From Chara braunii (lineage: Eukaryota > Streptophyta > Charophyceae > Charales > Characeae), in assembly GCA_003427395.1 (NCBI GenBank), contig BFEA01000133.1, forward strand, positions 2,163,959 to 2,184,156: DNA of 20,198 bases, in the 5' to 3' direction. The first letter of the stretch is position 1; every line of letters starts with the position of its first letter. Shown here in pieces: positions 6,630 to 16,491 of this stretch. Below the pieces are notes generated by a model. It had not been told where the DNA came from and did not search any database. It was given only the letters and a program-made list of their open reading frames with translations. The translations under genes and the position numbers were made by a program.

Positions 6630-6663
6630 AAAAAAAAAAAAAAAAAAAGAGGAGTATTGGTTG
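6616..6663 (+). mobile_element. Poly(A) micro-insertion with 14-bp TSD
   Basis: AGGAGTATTGGTTG occurs at 6616-6629 and 6650-6663, separated only by about 19 A and a G. It interrupts the decayed coding sequence. Reading across the empty site keeps the frame open for a few more codons before tandem stops. Confidence 0.75.
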
Positions 6664-6810
6664 GAATGTAGTGAACGACAAAAAGAATTTGAGAGAAGAA
6701 CATAGTGTAGTTAAAAAAATAAAAAATACAAAATTAATTGGTGGCTAGGCCAGGCTAGCGAAAGCCCAATTGAGGGAGCAAAGCAGAGAGGAGGATCAGG
6801 CCACATTTTA

Positions 6811-6939
6811 GGGCATTGCAGGTGCAGCTCCCCACCAATAGAATGGAGCCCCCAGGTAGTCAGGTAGGAGTGTATGCTCTTACCATCACTCCTATCTGAT
6901 AGCACAGGATTTATCTTTAAAAAAAAAAGGGCATTGCAG
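6811..6939 (+). mobile_element. Short A-tailed retroposon with 11-bp TSD
   Basis: GGGCATTGCAG is present at 6811-6821 and 6929-6939. The 107-bp insert (6822-6928) ends in about 10 A. Its 5' part (CAGCTCCCCACCAATAGA, then GTAGTCAGG) resembles 453-500 of the A-tailed element at 363-540, so the two probably belong to one short retroposon family. Confidence 0.75.
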
Positions 6940-8060
6940 TCGAAGTTCCCAATGATTTTTTCTTCTATTTGGAATCTCCGATTCGAAAAGTCATTGGTCA
7001 TATTGTTAGAACTCACCCTTTGGATTTTTCATTTTTTTTATATTTTTTTAAGCCCAGGTTGTTGTAGAAGTTGGATTTCTAGACATATAGAACTCAACCT
7101 GTGGAGAGGTTGGTCATACCCCTCGCAAGCGCAAGATGACAAAAGGAGGAGTTGAAAAGGGGGACCGTTTGCTCTAGATAGAGGTTAAGTTTCTCCCAAT
7201 AGTTGTCACCACCTCGCCTAGCTCATCTATTGCAAGAGAAATGTAAGGTAATGTTGATGGTTTCGGCGACTTATAAGTATTAAACAGTCGAAGTATTATG
7301 ACGGTGTGGAAGACTCTCTTGCCAGACTGATTGGTGATTACCTGTTTGCGTTGCTTTTTAGTTGAGCCTATGAGTTTTCTCTGACATAGAGGTTTCACTT
7401 TTTATATAATTCTTATTTCGAGACTCGGTGCGGATCATGATTTTTTGGGATTGTGCGTACGTTGTGGATCTGACTATCCACTCTCTAAGTTCTGTTTTAG
7501 TTTTGGTTGGATACAAGTGATTGTCTTTTATGGTTAGGTTGTCCGTACGTGACGCTCAGTCACTTCCGCGAGAACATTTGGGATCATTTTGTGTATATCA
7601 GTCAGTTATGACCTGTATGGTACGCTATACAAGGTCATTTGTCTTTTTATTGATACCTTGATTTGTGATGATTTGAGACTCGAGATCATCTGAATCTCTT
7701 TTGGGAGTCACCTTGGTATGGGTTTTTGTGCCCTCAAATTGCAGATTTGTGCGCGTTCTAGTTGTCATTAGCATTCTCATTATTGTGGCATTGTGGGTCT
7801 TTCTATGTTTTATTCTAAATGACATACGAGAAAAAAAAAAGTTAAAAGTCTGAAAGAAAAGGTGGTAAATCGTGAATGAAGTACTATGTCCGAACAACAA
7901 AAAAAGGTTCGATGAAGTGAAAAGTGCGATTATCAGTGAGACATTTATGAGGGACTCAAAGAGGCTGGAGTTTATATTGAGTTATAAATGAGAGAGAGGT
8001 CATGCCTAAGAGCAGCCTAAGTGGTGATTTTTTTAGAAAAAAAAATAGAAGAGTTTTATC
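6940..8060. other. AT-rich decayed sequence, no gene recognised
   Basis: Frames are short and riddled with stops. Scattered stretches just after the retroposon (about 6940-7020) have protein-like composition and may be a distal part of the relic at 6133. PPT-like AAAAGGAGGAGTTGAAAAGGGGG at 7140-7162 has no LTR behind it that I can define. Confidence 0.4.
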
Positions 8061-8063
8061 CTC

Positions 8064-8456
8064 CGCCTTGAATCGGCAACTCCACTCTGTTTGGTTCCCA
8101 GCTGCCGGTGGGGGCGTCGTTTGCGGCAGGACCCCCCCCATGTTCTGGGACCTATCACTTGGCAAGTGGTTATGAGTTACCAGTGGTTTTGTGTGCGACA
8201 GAGGGTAAGAAAAATACTGCCTTGAATTGACATCCCCGCTTAGCCTAGTCATATAATAGCTGGTGGGGCCATCGTCTGCACTAGAGAAATCCGCCCTGTT
8301 ATGGGATCCTTCACTTAACTTGTTATGGGCTCCAAGCAGTCTAGTCTGCGACAGTGATTTTCATGATTGTTAGAAGTAATTTTTGACTAATAGCTTGTGG
8401 AGGTGTCGTCTGGAGCAGGGAAACCCGCAATGTTTTGCGACCCTTCACTTGACTTT
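8064..8456 (+). repeat. Degenerate tandem repeat, about 150-bp unit
   Basis: Three successive segments share ordered phrases: CCTTGAAT (8068, 8220), AGCTG or AGCTTG followed by GTGG (8100, 8258, 8393), CGTC plus TG (8115, 8272, 8407), a GTT-TG-GA/C-CC block, and CACTTG/CACTTAACTT. Units are about 8064-8218, 8219-8381 and 8382-8456 (partial). The divergence is high, so the array is old. No protein is encoded. Confidence 0.6.
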
Positions 8457-9160
8457 AGTTTTGGTTGAAAGTGGCATTGTCAACGAGTGTGAAATTTTGA
8501 GAAGTAAAAATGTTGAGTTTTATTTGAAAGAAAAATTATGAGAGTTTGCTCATTAAGCAAAGTTTTTGGATGAAATTGACAGAGTGTGTAACGAAAGTGA
8601 AAAACACTACTTGTAAAAGTAGGATTCATAGGTAAAAAGGGTGAATTTTATTTATTTTAAAAGCTTAATCAATACCACTGCCCATCAGTTTTTGCCTGTG
8701 ACTAAAATGAGTGGCTTGTATATGGTAACAATGATTTATGACGTTGGGCTTAACGGGGGCTAACCCGTAAGGTACATCTCTGACTTGCACAATGAGGTGG
8801 ATCAGGCTAACCATTCAGGTAACCGTAAGATTGAGGTGTTTGATTATTCCCCACGATGGTTACTCCGGGGTTACAAGGCAGGGCGATTTCGCTGGTGGTG
8901 GTAGTTTTGGGGATGGGGAAGCAGATTAGTCGGCATAAGAGATTAGAGGTGCGTGAAAATGTCGAAGAGAGTGGATATGGCGGGTTAGAAAACAATCGTC
9001 TCGTAGGATTCCTAACGGGATTAGGCAGAGGAAGAGGCTAGTTAGATGTGTTAAGGCAGGGTTATTACGTTAGTGAAGGAAAATTTGGAGGTGTGGAAGT
9101 GGTTATGGTGGCGCAACGTGCAAATGTTGCGCGCGGGAGGAGCGGTTTCAGAGTGGCAGT
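8457..9160. other. AT-rich DNA without recognisable gene
   Basis: Short open frames only; none has a recognisable motif or splice-bounded structure. A GGCTTAACGGGGGCTAACCCGTAAGG stretch (about 8747-8772) has small internal inverted repeats. Confidence 0.4.
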
Positions 9161-9164
9161 GTAT

Positions 9165-9545
9165 ATTTTCGTGTTCTGGCGGAAAATTCATTCTGATTTT
9201 TTCCATCATATCGGTGGACGTAGCTACTGTTTATCTCTCTTGGCATATGACTGGACCACAGGACATACTTCCTCGTTCTAGTGGAAGATTCATTCTGATT
9301 TTGCGCACCCTATCGATGAAAGCAGCCTCTCACTATATTCCCCTGCGTGCATGGCTAGAAGGCAGTGCATACTTTCCTGTTTTGGCGGAAGATTCATTTT
9401 GATTTTGCACATTCGTTTGGTGATAGTTACAAACTCGACTCGAGGAGAGGGTGGATGCTGACCATAGTAGAGTGGGATCTCACCTGCATAGCGCGACCTC
9501 ATGTCGATTGAATTTGGTCACGTTCTCGCGAAAGATTCATTCACA
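9165..9545 (+). repeat. Degenerate tandem repeat, about 103-bp unit
   Basis: Four anchors of the form TTCT.GCGGAAGATTCATT(C/T)TGATTTT recur at about 9175-9200, 9276-9302, 9380-9406 and 9522-9548. The spacings are about 102, 104 and 143 bp. The first three are clearly related, and the fourth is more diverged and displaced. Sequence between anchors is only weakly conserved. Confidence 0.65.
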
Positions 9546-9729
9546 TTTTTCACATTTAGGCGAGTCATCCTGCTTACCTTCGAGATTGGACCATCATCAT
9601 CTCGTTCATTACCCTCTGCCCATGTGTTGTAGCTTAGTTCATTCGCAGTTCTCTCCTCGTCGACTACTTACCGCTGATGTCAAACGAAACTGGCCACACG
9701 TACGGTCAAGCGCATTTCTACGGCGAAAG

Positions 9730-9732
<3 letters not shown>

Positions 9733-9792
<60 letters not shown>
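9733..9792 (+). repeat. (GA)n microsatellite
   Basis: About 60 bp of GA repeats passing into an A-run. Confidence 0.97.
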
Positions 9793-9796
<4 letters not shown>

Positions 9797-9799
9797 AAA

Positions 9800-10500
9800 G
9801 GGAACGAAACTTACTTGCACGAGCACACTGCTGTTCCATGAGAGTGGTGATCTCACGATCTCCGAGTGAGGAGCGGGTGGATGTTGCCCACAGCCAAATC
9901 GAGTGAACCGATGTTATGGGTTGTGTTGGATTGTGTGGTGTGTTCGCCTGCAACCCGGGCCCAAGGAGCCAGACTTTGCTACGTTTATCCACCCTAAGTT
10001 GCTAAAAGGGTATTTGGTACGACACCGTTGCCGGGACACAAACCCCTGTAAGGGTTTCTGCCCGGGTTTTTCAAGGTCAGACACTGCCCGACCCTTGCTT
10101 GGATTGAAAGACTTGATGAGATTGACGTTGCCAAAAGTTAGTCAGACCAACCCTATAATTGAAAGACCTAAAACCTGACGTCGTTGACGTGTGACGACAT
10201 CGACATCCGTTCGAGACAGCGGGAGTCGACACTGTCGTTCACAGTTCTCGACGAGGCCGCAGTAGTGTGCAGTTGTGGAAAAACTAAAGTTAGACTCAGT
10301 CTAACAGTCGCGCGATTCAGGGCCTAAGTGAGCTAAAAGGAGGGGACCGCGGGATGTACAACTGGCGCACTCGGCCGGAGCGGCGAAGGGTTGGCGCGGG
10401 TTACCGTGTCGTCCCCAAGTTGTCTCTGAAAAGTTGAAAGATTAAATTTTTTCCTGCGTGACGCGGCCGGGAGGGCCCTCGCTCGCGCGAGGGCCGATGC
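9800..10500. other. Unassigned DNA upstream of the integrase relic
   Basis: No clear domain is visible. If the Ty3/gypsy element once continued 5', reverse transcriptase/RNase H should lie here; I cannot see their motifs. A perfect hairpin lies at 10474-10495 (9-bp arms GGCCCTCGC/GCGAGGGCC, loop TCGC). Confidence 0.45.
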
Positions 10501-11500
10501 GCTCGACACCGTTGTTTTATTAGAGCTCGTGAGGTCACCGACATCGTCTTCAACTGAGTCGTGAGAGATCACTGCTTACCTCATAGCATAATCTCCAACC
10601 AGAACTCGCATTTTACCAACAATTCTGGCGACTCCTACACGAGGCGTACGGATCCCAACTCCGCTTGTCGCCGTCTTACCACCCTTAGACGAATGGTCAG
10701 ACAGAGGTCACAAATAAAACTCTTCATAATATCCTCCAAAAGTTTGTTAAGGATGACCGATAGTGAGACTTTCACTTAGCCCTCACGGAGATTGCGTACA
10801 ACCACGCCGTTTAGCCAGTCACGGGGATGTCGCCATTCTATTGCGGCCTCCGCTACAACCCTCGCGTACCCACAAAATTTTCGCGACCGTCACCATTACA
10901 CCCGTTCTGCGCTTGACACCTGGATCGCACACATGGCAGGAATTATGAAACACACAATCGAGAGTCTAGTCGTCTTCCTGACTCTTATGACCGCACTAGC
11001 GAACCGATCTCGAATGAATCATTCATTCCAAGTCGGTAACGACGTGTTCATCAACGCACGCCACTTACAACTCGAAGTGGATATACTTCATAAATTTTGG
11101 TGTTGCTTCTTCGATCCATACCGCATTCTTCAGTTCGTCGGTTCTGATACTGCCGCTAATCTCGCCAGCTTCCGTGTGAAGTTGCCTGAAAAACTGCCTC
11201 ATTACGTTTGACAGGCTCATGTCCACGATGTTTACCACGTCTCATTTCTGCGTCTTTATCACAGACCGAACGAGAAATTCGTCGGAAGCCCTTACGATTA
11301 CCCTCCATCTATCATGGTGGACGGTCATGAGGAGTTCGTCGTTTTCGACACTATATCTCGCTGAGTTACTGATGATACCCCTCCATGCATCGAGTACCTT
11401 GTGTGTTGGAAGGGCTATGCTGATGAGGAAGCTACTTGGGAGCCCCTTGAGCACGTGAAGCACACGCCGGAATGTTGGTGCGTGTATATGCTCGTGCTCG
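10501..11500 (+). pseudogene. Ty3/gypsy chromovirus integrase and chromodomain relic (duplication unit 1)
   Basis: Integrase inserts the retroelement cDNA; the C-terminal chromodomain directs it to chromatin marks. The core is visible as LPHSIISNQNSHFTNN at about 10576-10623 (frame 1), then FWRLLHEAYGSQLRLSPSYHP, a TAG, and TNGQTEVTNKTLHNIL in frame 3 (10624-10740). The C-terminal part returns in frame 1 from about 10920 (FQVGNDVFINARHLQLE). The chromodomain CWKGYADEEATWEPLEHV lies at about 11404-11457. Frameshifts fall near 10620 and 10910. Stops include TAG in place of the usual Q in HPQTNGQTE, TAG-TGA near 10761, TGA at 11209 and TGA at about 11362. It is therefore inactive. Protease, reverse transcriptase and LTRs are not recognised. 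Confidence 0.9.
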
Positions 11501-11942
11501 TTGTGATGAGATGTCTGCTCCTACTCAATCCACTGACGTTATTCCCCCTCCTCCATTTGAGGAAATTGTTGAGGATGACCCCGCTCTCTCTGAGGTCGTT
11601 CTTCATCAGCAGACGGATGCGCAAACCGACGCCTCCGCACGTCCATCGACGCTCTTGGCGTCTCAACGACTGACACTCTTATTACCTATCTATCTTTCCA
11701 CCGACTCACACCTTCATGTACTTCATCTTCAACTTCTTAAGGATGTCAGCGTTTTTGCGGCTTTGCTTCAACATCGACTCGACTCCTATTTCATCTACGT
11801 CATCGACCACTCGGACAACTTCAACTACCTTATCGACTTCACCTACTTTATCGACTTCAACTACTTTGGACGTGATTGCTTCACGCCGCCACCCTACCTT
11901 GTGCATTCCTTTCTATATGTCGCAATGATGATTCTCACTTAG
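11472..11942 (+). pseudogene. Probable C-terminal tail of the chromovirus pol protein
   Basis: The frame starting MLVRVYARAR overlaps the chromodomain frame by one base shift and continues STDVIPPPPFEEIVEDDPA. Unit 2 has the matching frame at 13864-14052 (STDFLPPPLFEEIVE). Conservation of this reading frame in both units suggests it is real pol sequence displaced by an indel just after the chromodomain. The later part is Thr/Ser-rich in another frame and may not be protein-coding. Confidence 0.4.
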
Positions 11943-12259
11943 TTGGTTCTCCCTGAGTTTGACTCTCCCTTGGTATCGCACAGGAATTGAGACCGTAGCG
12001 TTATCTTCGCTTCTCTGCACCCATATTTGGCTACCTGACCACCGCTGTCGGTGAGTTGTATGCATATTTCCCTCATCCACTTCCCTCATCACACTAGTGT
12101 CGGTCACTGCATGCTTTCGGTTAGACATATTTCCACCCCATTTCAAGCTCCATTTTCATTATCAACCCCTCGTAGTCACGTTGTCACTTTTTTGTCAAGC
12201 ATTACCTGCCTTGATGGTCTATCTATTAGGGTTATTGATACACCACAGTCGAAGTAGCT

Positions 12260-12990
12260 ACTGGCCCTGAAAGTGGCCGAGACAGGGCAGAGATCCGATG
12301 AGATTTTGTTTTGCTACCACTCCCTCATCATGAGCTTGATGATTTATCTCATCTTTCTGTGTGACTTCCCTTAGGAGTTTCGATTCTCAAACTGCATTCA
12401 CCCGCTCTAAGACTATCCCATTGTTAGTGGTTTAGCGACACGACATCATCTTATGCTATATAGTTATCATTTTCTTTCAGTATTGAGTCAATTGCCGCTA
12501 TGATTTTAGAATTGTATCCTACTACATTTTATTTCTCGTTGTTCGTTAGGATGTGTAATATTTGTGTATACCAAATATTTGTTTTTCTTTCTACATTATG
12601 TGGCAGCTGCTTAGGCTGTATCATATAGACCCCGTATGGCGCTTGCGTCGCATCCTAGATTTCTCAACTTTATTGTTTTAGAGTTCCGCTACTTTTGCGG
12701 AAGCGTGTTTATGACTCTCTTGATCCACTACATGTCTGAGGATCGTGCAACACGCCTCTAACTGACATGGCCTACAACCAGACCTATTTGGCTATTTGGC
12801 CAGTTTGGCCTATGAGACCAGGCCGTTGCCTGATCCCACAAGTTGTGTGCTCATTCAGTCCAGTCCAGTCATGCCTGGTACCACTGTCGATAACAGTTCA
12901 ATCCCTCAGTTGGGGGAATACCCCAGCTGCAATCTGTATTGTCGGACATTATTCATTGAAAAATTTTGGAGTACGTGCATGTTGAGTCTG
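12260..12990. other. Non-coding part of duplication unit 1
   Basis: No gene is visible. The sequence matches 14620-15310 of unit 2, including GCATCCTAGATTTC and CTTTATTGTTTTAGAGTTC and the repeated CAGTCCAGTCCAGTC. It is probably the untranslated or LTR part of the retroelement. Confidence 0.5.
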
Positions 12991-13115
12991 CATCGGAGTT
13001 ACGTTATCCCTTCCAGCTCCATCTCCATATCCCTCATCCTCAACTCTTTGATCTGCATCGGAGCTACGTTGTTCTTTCCAGCTCCATCTCCATATCCCTC
13101 ATCCTCAACCCTTCG
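12988..13115 (+). repeat. 65-bp tandem duplication, private to unit 1
   Basis: CTGCATCGGAG(T/C)TACGTT, then CCAGCTCCATCTCCATATCC and CTCATCCTCAAC, occurs at 12988-13052 and again from 13053. Unit 2 has a single copy (about 15310-15370), so this duplication came after the large one. Confidence 0.85.
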
Positions 13116-13534
13116 ACTTGATCCTGACGGATCGCCATCCTAGCGAGTCCATCACAATTATATTTAATAATTAATTTGTATTACTTTACTAAAATATTAC
13201 AATCAAATTCAATATGTGTTGTTTTATTGGAGGAGCTAGGAGATTGTCGAGTGTGAAGTGTTATGTTTTAGGGCTCTCTTCCCAGTTGACCTGAAGCAAA
13301 GTATAACTTTCACTCTTTTAGGCAGTATGAGCTTTCCGATTCAAGCTGGAGTCGATAGTTATGCGATAAAAGACACAATTTGGGGCTTGCAAACCTTGGA
13401 AGGTAGCTTTATAAACTTCGGCTTGTGTGAACTGGTGGCTTAAGCCCCCAGTACCTTCCCCAGGCAAAACGAAATTGCGCGCCGACTAACACTGAGGTCA
13501 CCCCAAACACGAGCGTCGGCCAGATACATTCCAA

Positions 13535-14041
13535 ATGTTTGACGGGAAGGGTCCGCGACCGACATATAGGAAAGGTATTGCCGCCAATCTCGCCAGCTTC
13601 CGTGTGAAGCTGCTTGAGAATTTGCCTAATTACCTTCGACAGACTCGTATCCATGATGTTTATCACGTCTTCTTGCTGCTTCTTTATCACAGACTGTCCG
13701 AGCAATTCGCCGGACGCCCTTACGAGTGCCCTCCATCTATCCCGGTGGACGATCATGAGGAGTTCGTAGTTTACGACATCGTATCTCACCGAGTTACCGA
13801 CAATACCTCTCCACGCATCGAGTACCTTGTGCGTTGGAAGGGCTATCCTGATGAGGAAACTACTTGGGAACCCCTCGAGCACGTGGAGCACACGTCGGGA
13901 TGTTGGTCCGTGTATATGCTTATGCTCGCCGTGCTGAGACGTCTGCTTCTACTCAATCAACTGACTTTCTTCCCCCTCCTCTATTTGAGGAGATTGTTGA
14001 GATTAAGCCCACTCTCTTTGAGATTGTTCTTCATCAGCTGA
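13535..14041 (+). pseudogene. Ty3/gypsy integrase C-terminus and chromodomain relic (duplication unit 2)
   Basis: The open frame of 168 codons enters the retroelement at about 13576. It contains RIHDVYHVFLLLLYHR, then a well-preserved chromodomain EYLVRWKGYPDEETTWEPLE at about 13819-13878 with the expected Trp and Tyr residues. The integrase catalytic core is absent, because the duplication begins after it. No stop falls within the domain, whereas unit 1 has TGA at two positions where this copy has CGA. After the chromodomain the frame becomes Leu-rich, and the likely original frame continues one base out of register (13864-14052). A fragment without catalytic domain cannot integrate. Confidence 0.85.
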
Positions 14042-15700
14042 CGGGTGCGTAGACGCACGCTTCCGCACGTCTGTCGACGCTCTTGGCGTTTTAACGACTG
14101 ACACTTTTATTACCTATTTATCTTCCCACCGACTCATAACTTCATGTACTCCATCATCAACTTCTTCAGGATGTGAGTGTTTTGCGGCTCTGCTTCAACA
14201 TCGACTCGACTCCTATTTCATCTATGTCATCGTCTACTTGAGCGACTTCAACTACCTTATCGACTTCACCGACTTTATCGACTCCAACTACTTTGGACGT
14301 GATTGTTTCACACCATCACCGTATCTTATGCATTCCTTTGTATGTGTTGCATGACAGTTGGTTCTCCCAGAGTTGGACTCTCTCTTGGTATCAAATAAGA
14401 ATTGGGACCGTAGCGTTATCTTGGCTTCCCTGCTCCTTTATATGGTTCTCTCCCCAGTCGGTGAATTGTATGCGTATTTCCCTCATCCACTTCCCTCATC
14501 ACCCTAGTGTCGGCCATTGCGTGCCTTCAATTAAATATATTTTGACCCTATTTCAAACTCCCTTTTTATGATCGACCCTGCATAGCGACATTCCTTTGTC
14601 AAGCATTACCCGTCGGTTATTGATTTTGTTTTGCTACCATTCCCTCACCATGAGCTTGATGACCTATCTCATCTTTTTGTGTGACTGTCCTTAGAAGTTT
14701 TGATTCTTAGGCTGCATTCACCCCCTCTAAGACCATCCCACTGTTAGTGGTTCAGCAACATGACATTATCTTATGCTATATTGTTATCATTTCCTTTCTG
14801 TATTGAGGCAATTGCAGCTATGACTTTAGGATTGTGTGGATCCTACTATATTTCATTTATTGTTGGTCGTTAGGATGTGTAGTATTTGTGTATACCAAAC
14901 ATTTGTGTTTTTTCTACATTATATAACTTAGGCGGCATCACATAGACTCCGTATGGAGCTTGCTTCGCATCCTAGATTTCACAACTTTATTGTTTTAGAG
15001 TTCTGCTGCTTTTGCGAAAGTGTGTTTATAGCTCTCCCGATCCACCACACGTCCCAGGATCGTGCAACGCGCCTCTGGCTGCCGTGACCTACAACTAGTA
15101 GGGCTATTTCGCTATTTTGCCCGTTCGGCCTATGAGACCAGGCCATAGCCTGATCCCATAGGTTGTGTGCTCATTCAGTCCAGTCCAGTCCTGCTTGGTA
15201 CCACTGTCGGTACCAGTCCAGTCCATCCGCTGGGGGTATAACCCAACTGCAGTCTGTATTGTCGGACATTCTTCATTGTCACATTTTGGAGTACGCATGT
15301 GTTGAGTTTGTGTCGGAGCTACGCTCTCCCTTCCATCTCCATCTCCATATCCCTCATCCTCAACCCTTTGGCTTGATCCTGACGGACCGCCATCCCACTG
15401 AGTCCGTCACAATTATATTTAATAATTAATTTGTATTACTTTACTAAAATATTACAATCGAATTAAATATGTGTTGTCTTATCGGAGGAGCTATGAGATT
15501 GTCGAGTGTGAAGTGTTATGTCTTAGGGCTCTCCTGCGAGTTGACCTGAAGCAAAGTAGAACTACCACTGGTTTAGGCGGTAAGAGCTTTCGGATTCAAG
15601 CTGGAGGCGATAGTGAATGCGATAAAAAGGCCCAGTTTGGGGCTTGCGAGCCTTGGAAGGTAGCTTTGTCAAACTTGGCTTGTGTGAACTGGTGGCTTAA
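13576..15700 (+). repeat. Tandem duplication unit 2
   Basis: This is the second copy of the 11148-13443 block. It is separated from it by 132 bp (13444-13575) that has no counterpart at the other boundary. The period is about 2428 bp. The copies differ by many substitutions and several indels, so the event is not recent. The end of homology is sharp: after GGTGGCTTAA the two copies diverge (GCCCCC versus TGCACT). Confidence 0.85.
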
Positions 15701-16029
15701 TGCACTTTGACCAGTCCTCCACCCAACAACTGCTCTGTTTGCCCCATCCAAACCCCTCGGAGTCCCGAAAAATGCACTGCTTTTGCACTATAGCTTTGGT
15801 TTAGGGAAGGGCTGGTAGACCCAATAGGTTGAAGCAAACTGCCCGCGGTATAAAATGCATCCCCTACGGGCTGTGAACATACACCTCTGCCCTGCTATTG
15901 TCGTGAGGGAGAGTGGAAAGGGAAAGTTTACGTGCTTGTCAGGTCGACACGCCCCTCCACACGTCTCGTGTGTCTGTGTCTCAGCAGGTAGTGCATGTGC
16001 CCTTCGGGTGTGTCCATGCCCCTCCGCGG

Positions 16030-16314
<285 letters not shown>

Positions 16315-16491
16315 TGGACAGGGCCCTGTAGGGGCATATCCAAGAGATGCTGCTGTCAATCGGTGAGGAACTATTTCAGAAAGCTTGAGGCTGTGAGGAG
16401 GACATTTCACGATACCACTGTTTTCGGGGTAGGTGACGAACTGCAACCTTCCGGGGCATCTCAACAAAATATGCCTGCTTGTCCATGGATC

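Larger units (their letters stand above)
11148..13443 (+). repeat. Tandem duplication unit 1 (chromovirus 3' end plus downstream region)
   Basis: The block from TACTGCCGCTAATCTCGCC (11148) to GAACTGGTGGCTTAA (about 13442) recurs at 13576-15700 in the same order. It includes the end of the integrase, the chromodomain, a Thr/Ser-coding 18-bp tandem repeat (about 11800-11870), and about 1.5 kb of non-coding sequence. Unit 1 has about 80 bp near 12210-12300 that unit 2 lacks. It also has an extra copy of a 65-bp segment (12988-13052 and 13053-13115). I could not define an LTR within it, although it may contain the 3' LTR. Confidence 0.85.

Noticed and set aside
7140-7165. Polypurine tract of an LTR retrotransposon
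   Set aside because: No LTR starting with TG follows, and no matching LTR was found elsewhere in the window.
11419-11430. CTGATGAGGAA as a hammerhead core (also at 13848)
   Set aside because: It lies inside the chromodomain coding sequence (PDEE/ADEE), with no stem II or GAAA partner.
15849-15855. TATAAAA as a promoter
   Set aside because: No coding exon or other promoter element follows; a single TATA match in AT-rich DNA is expected by chance.
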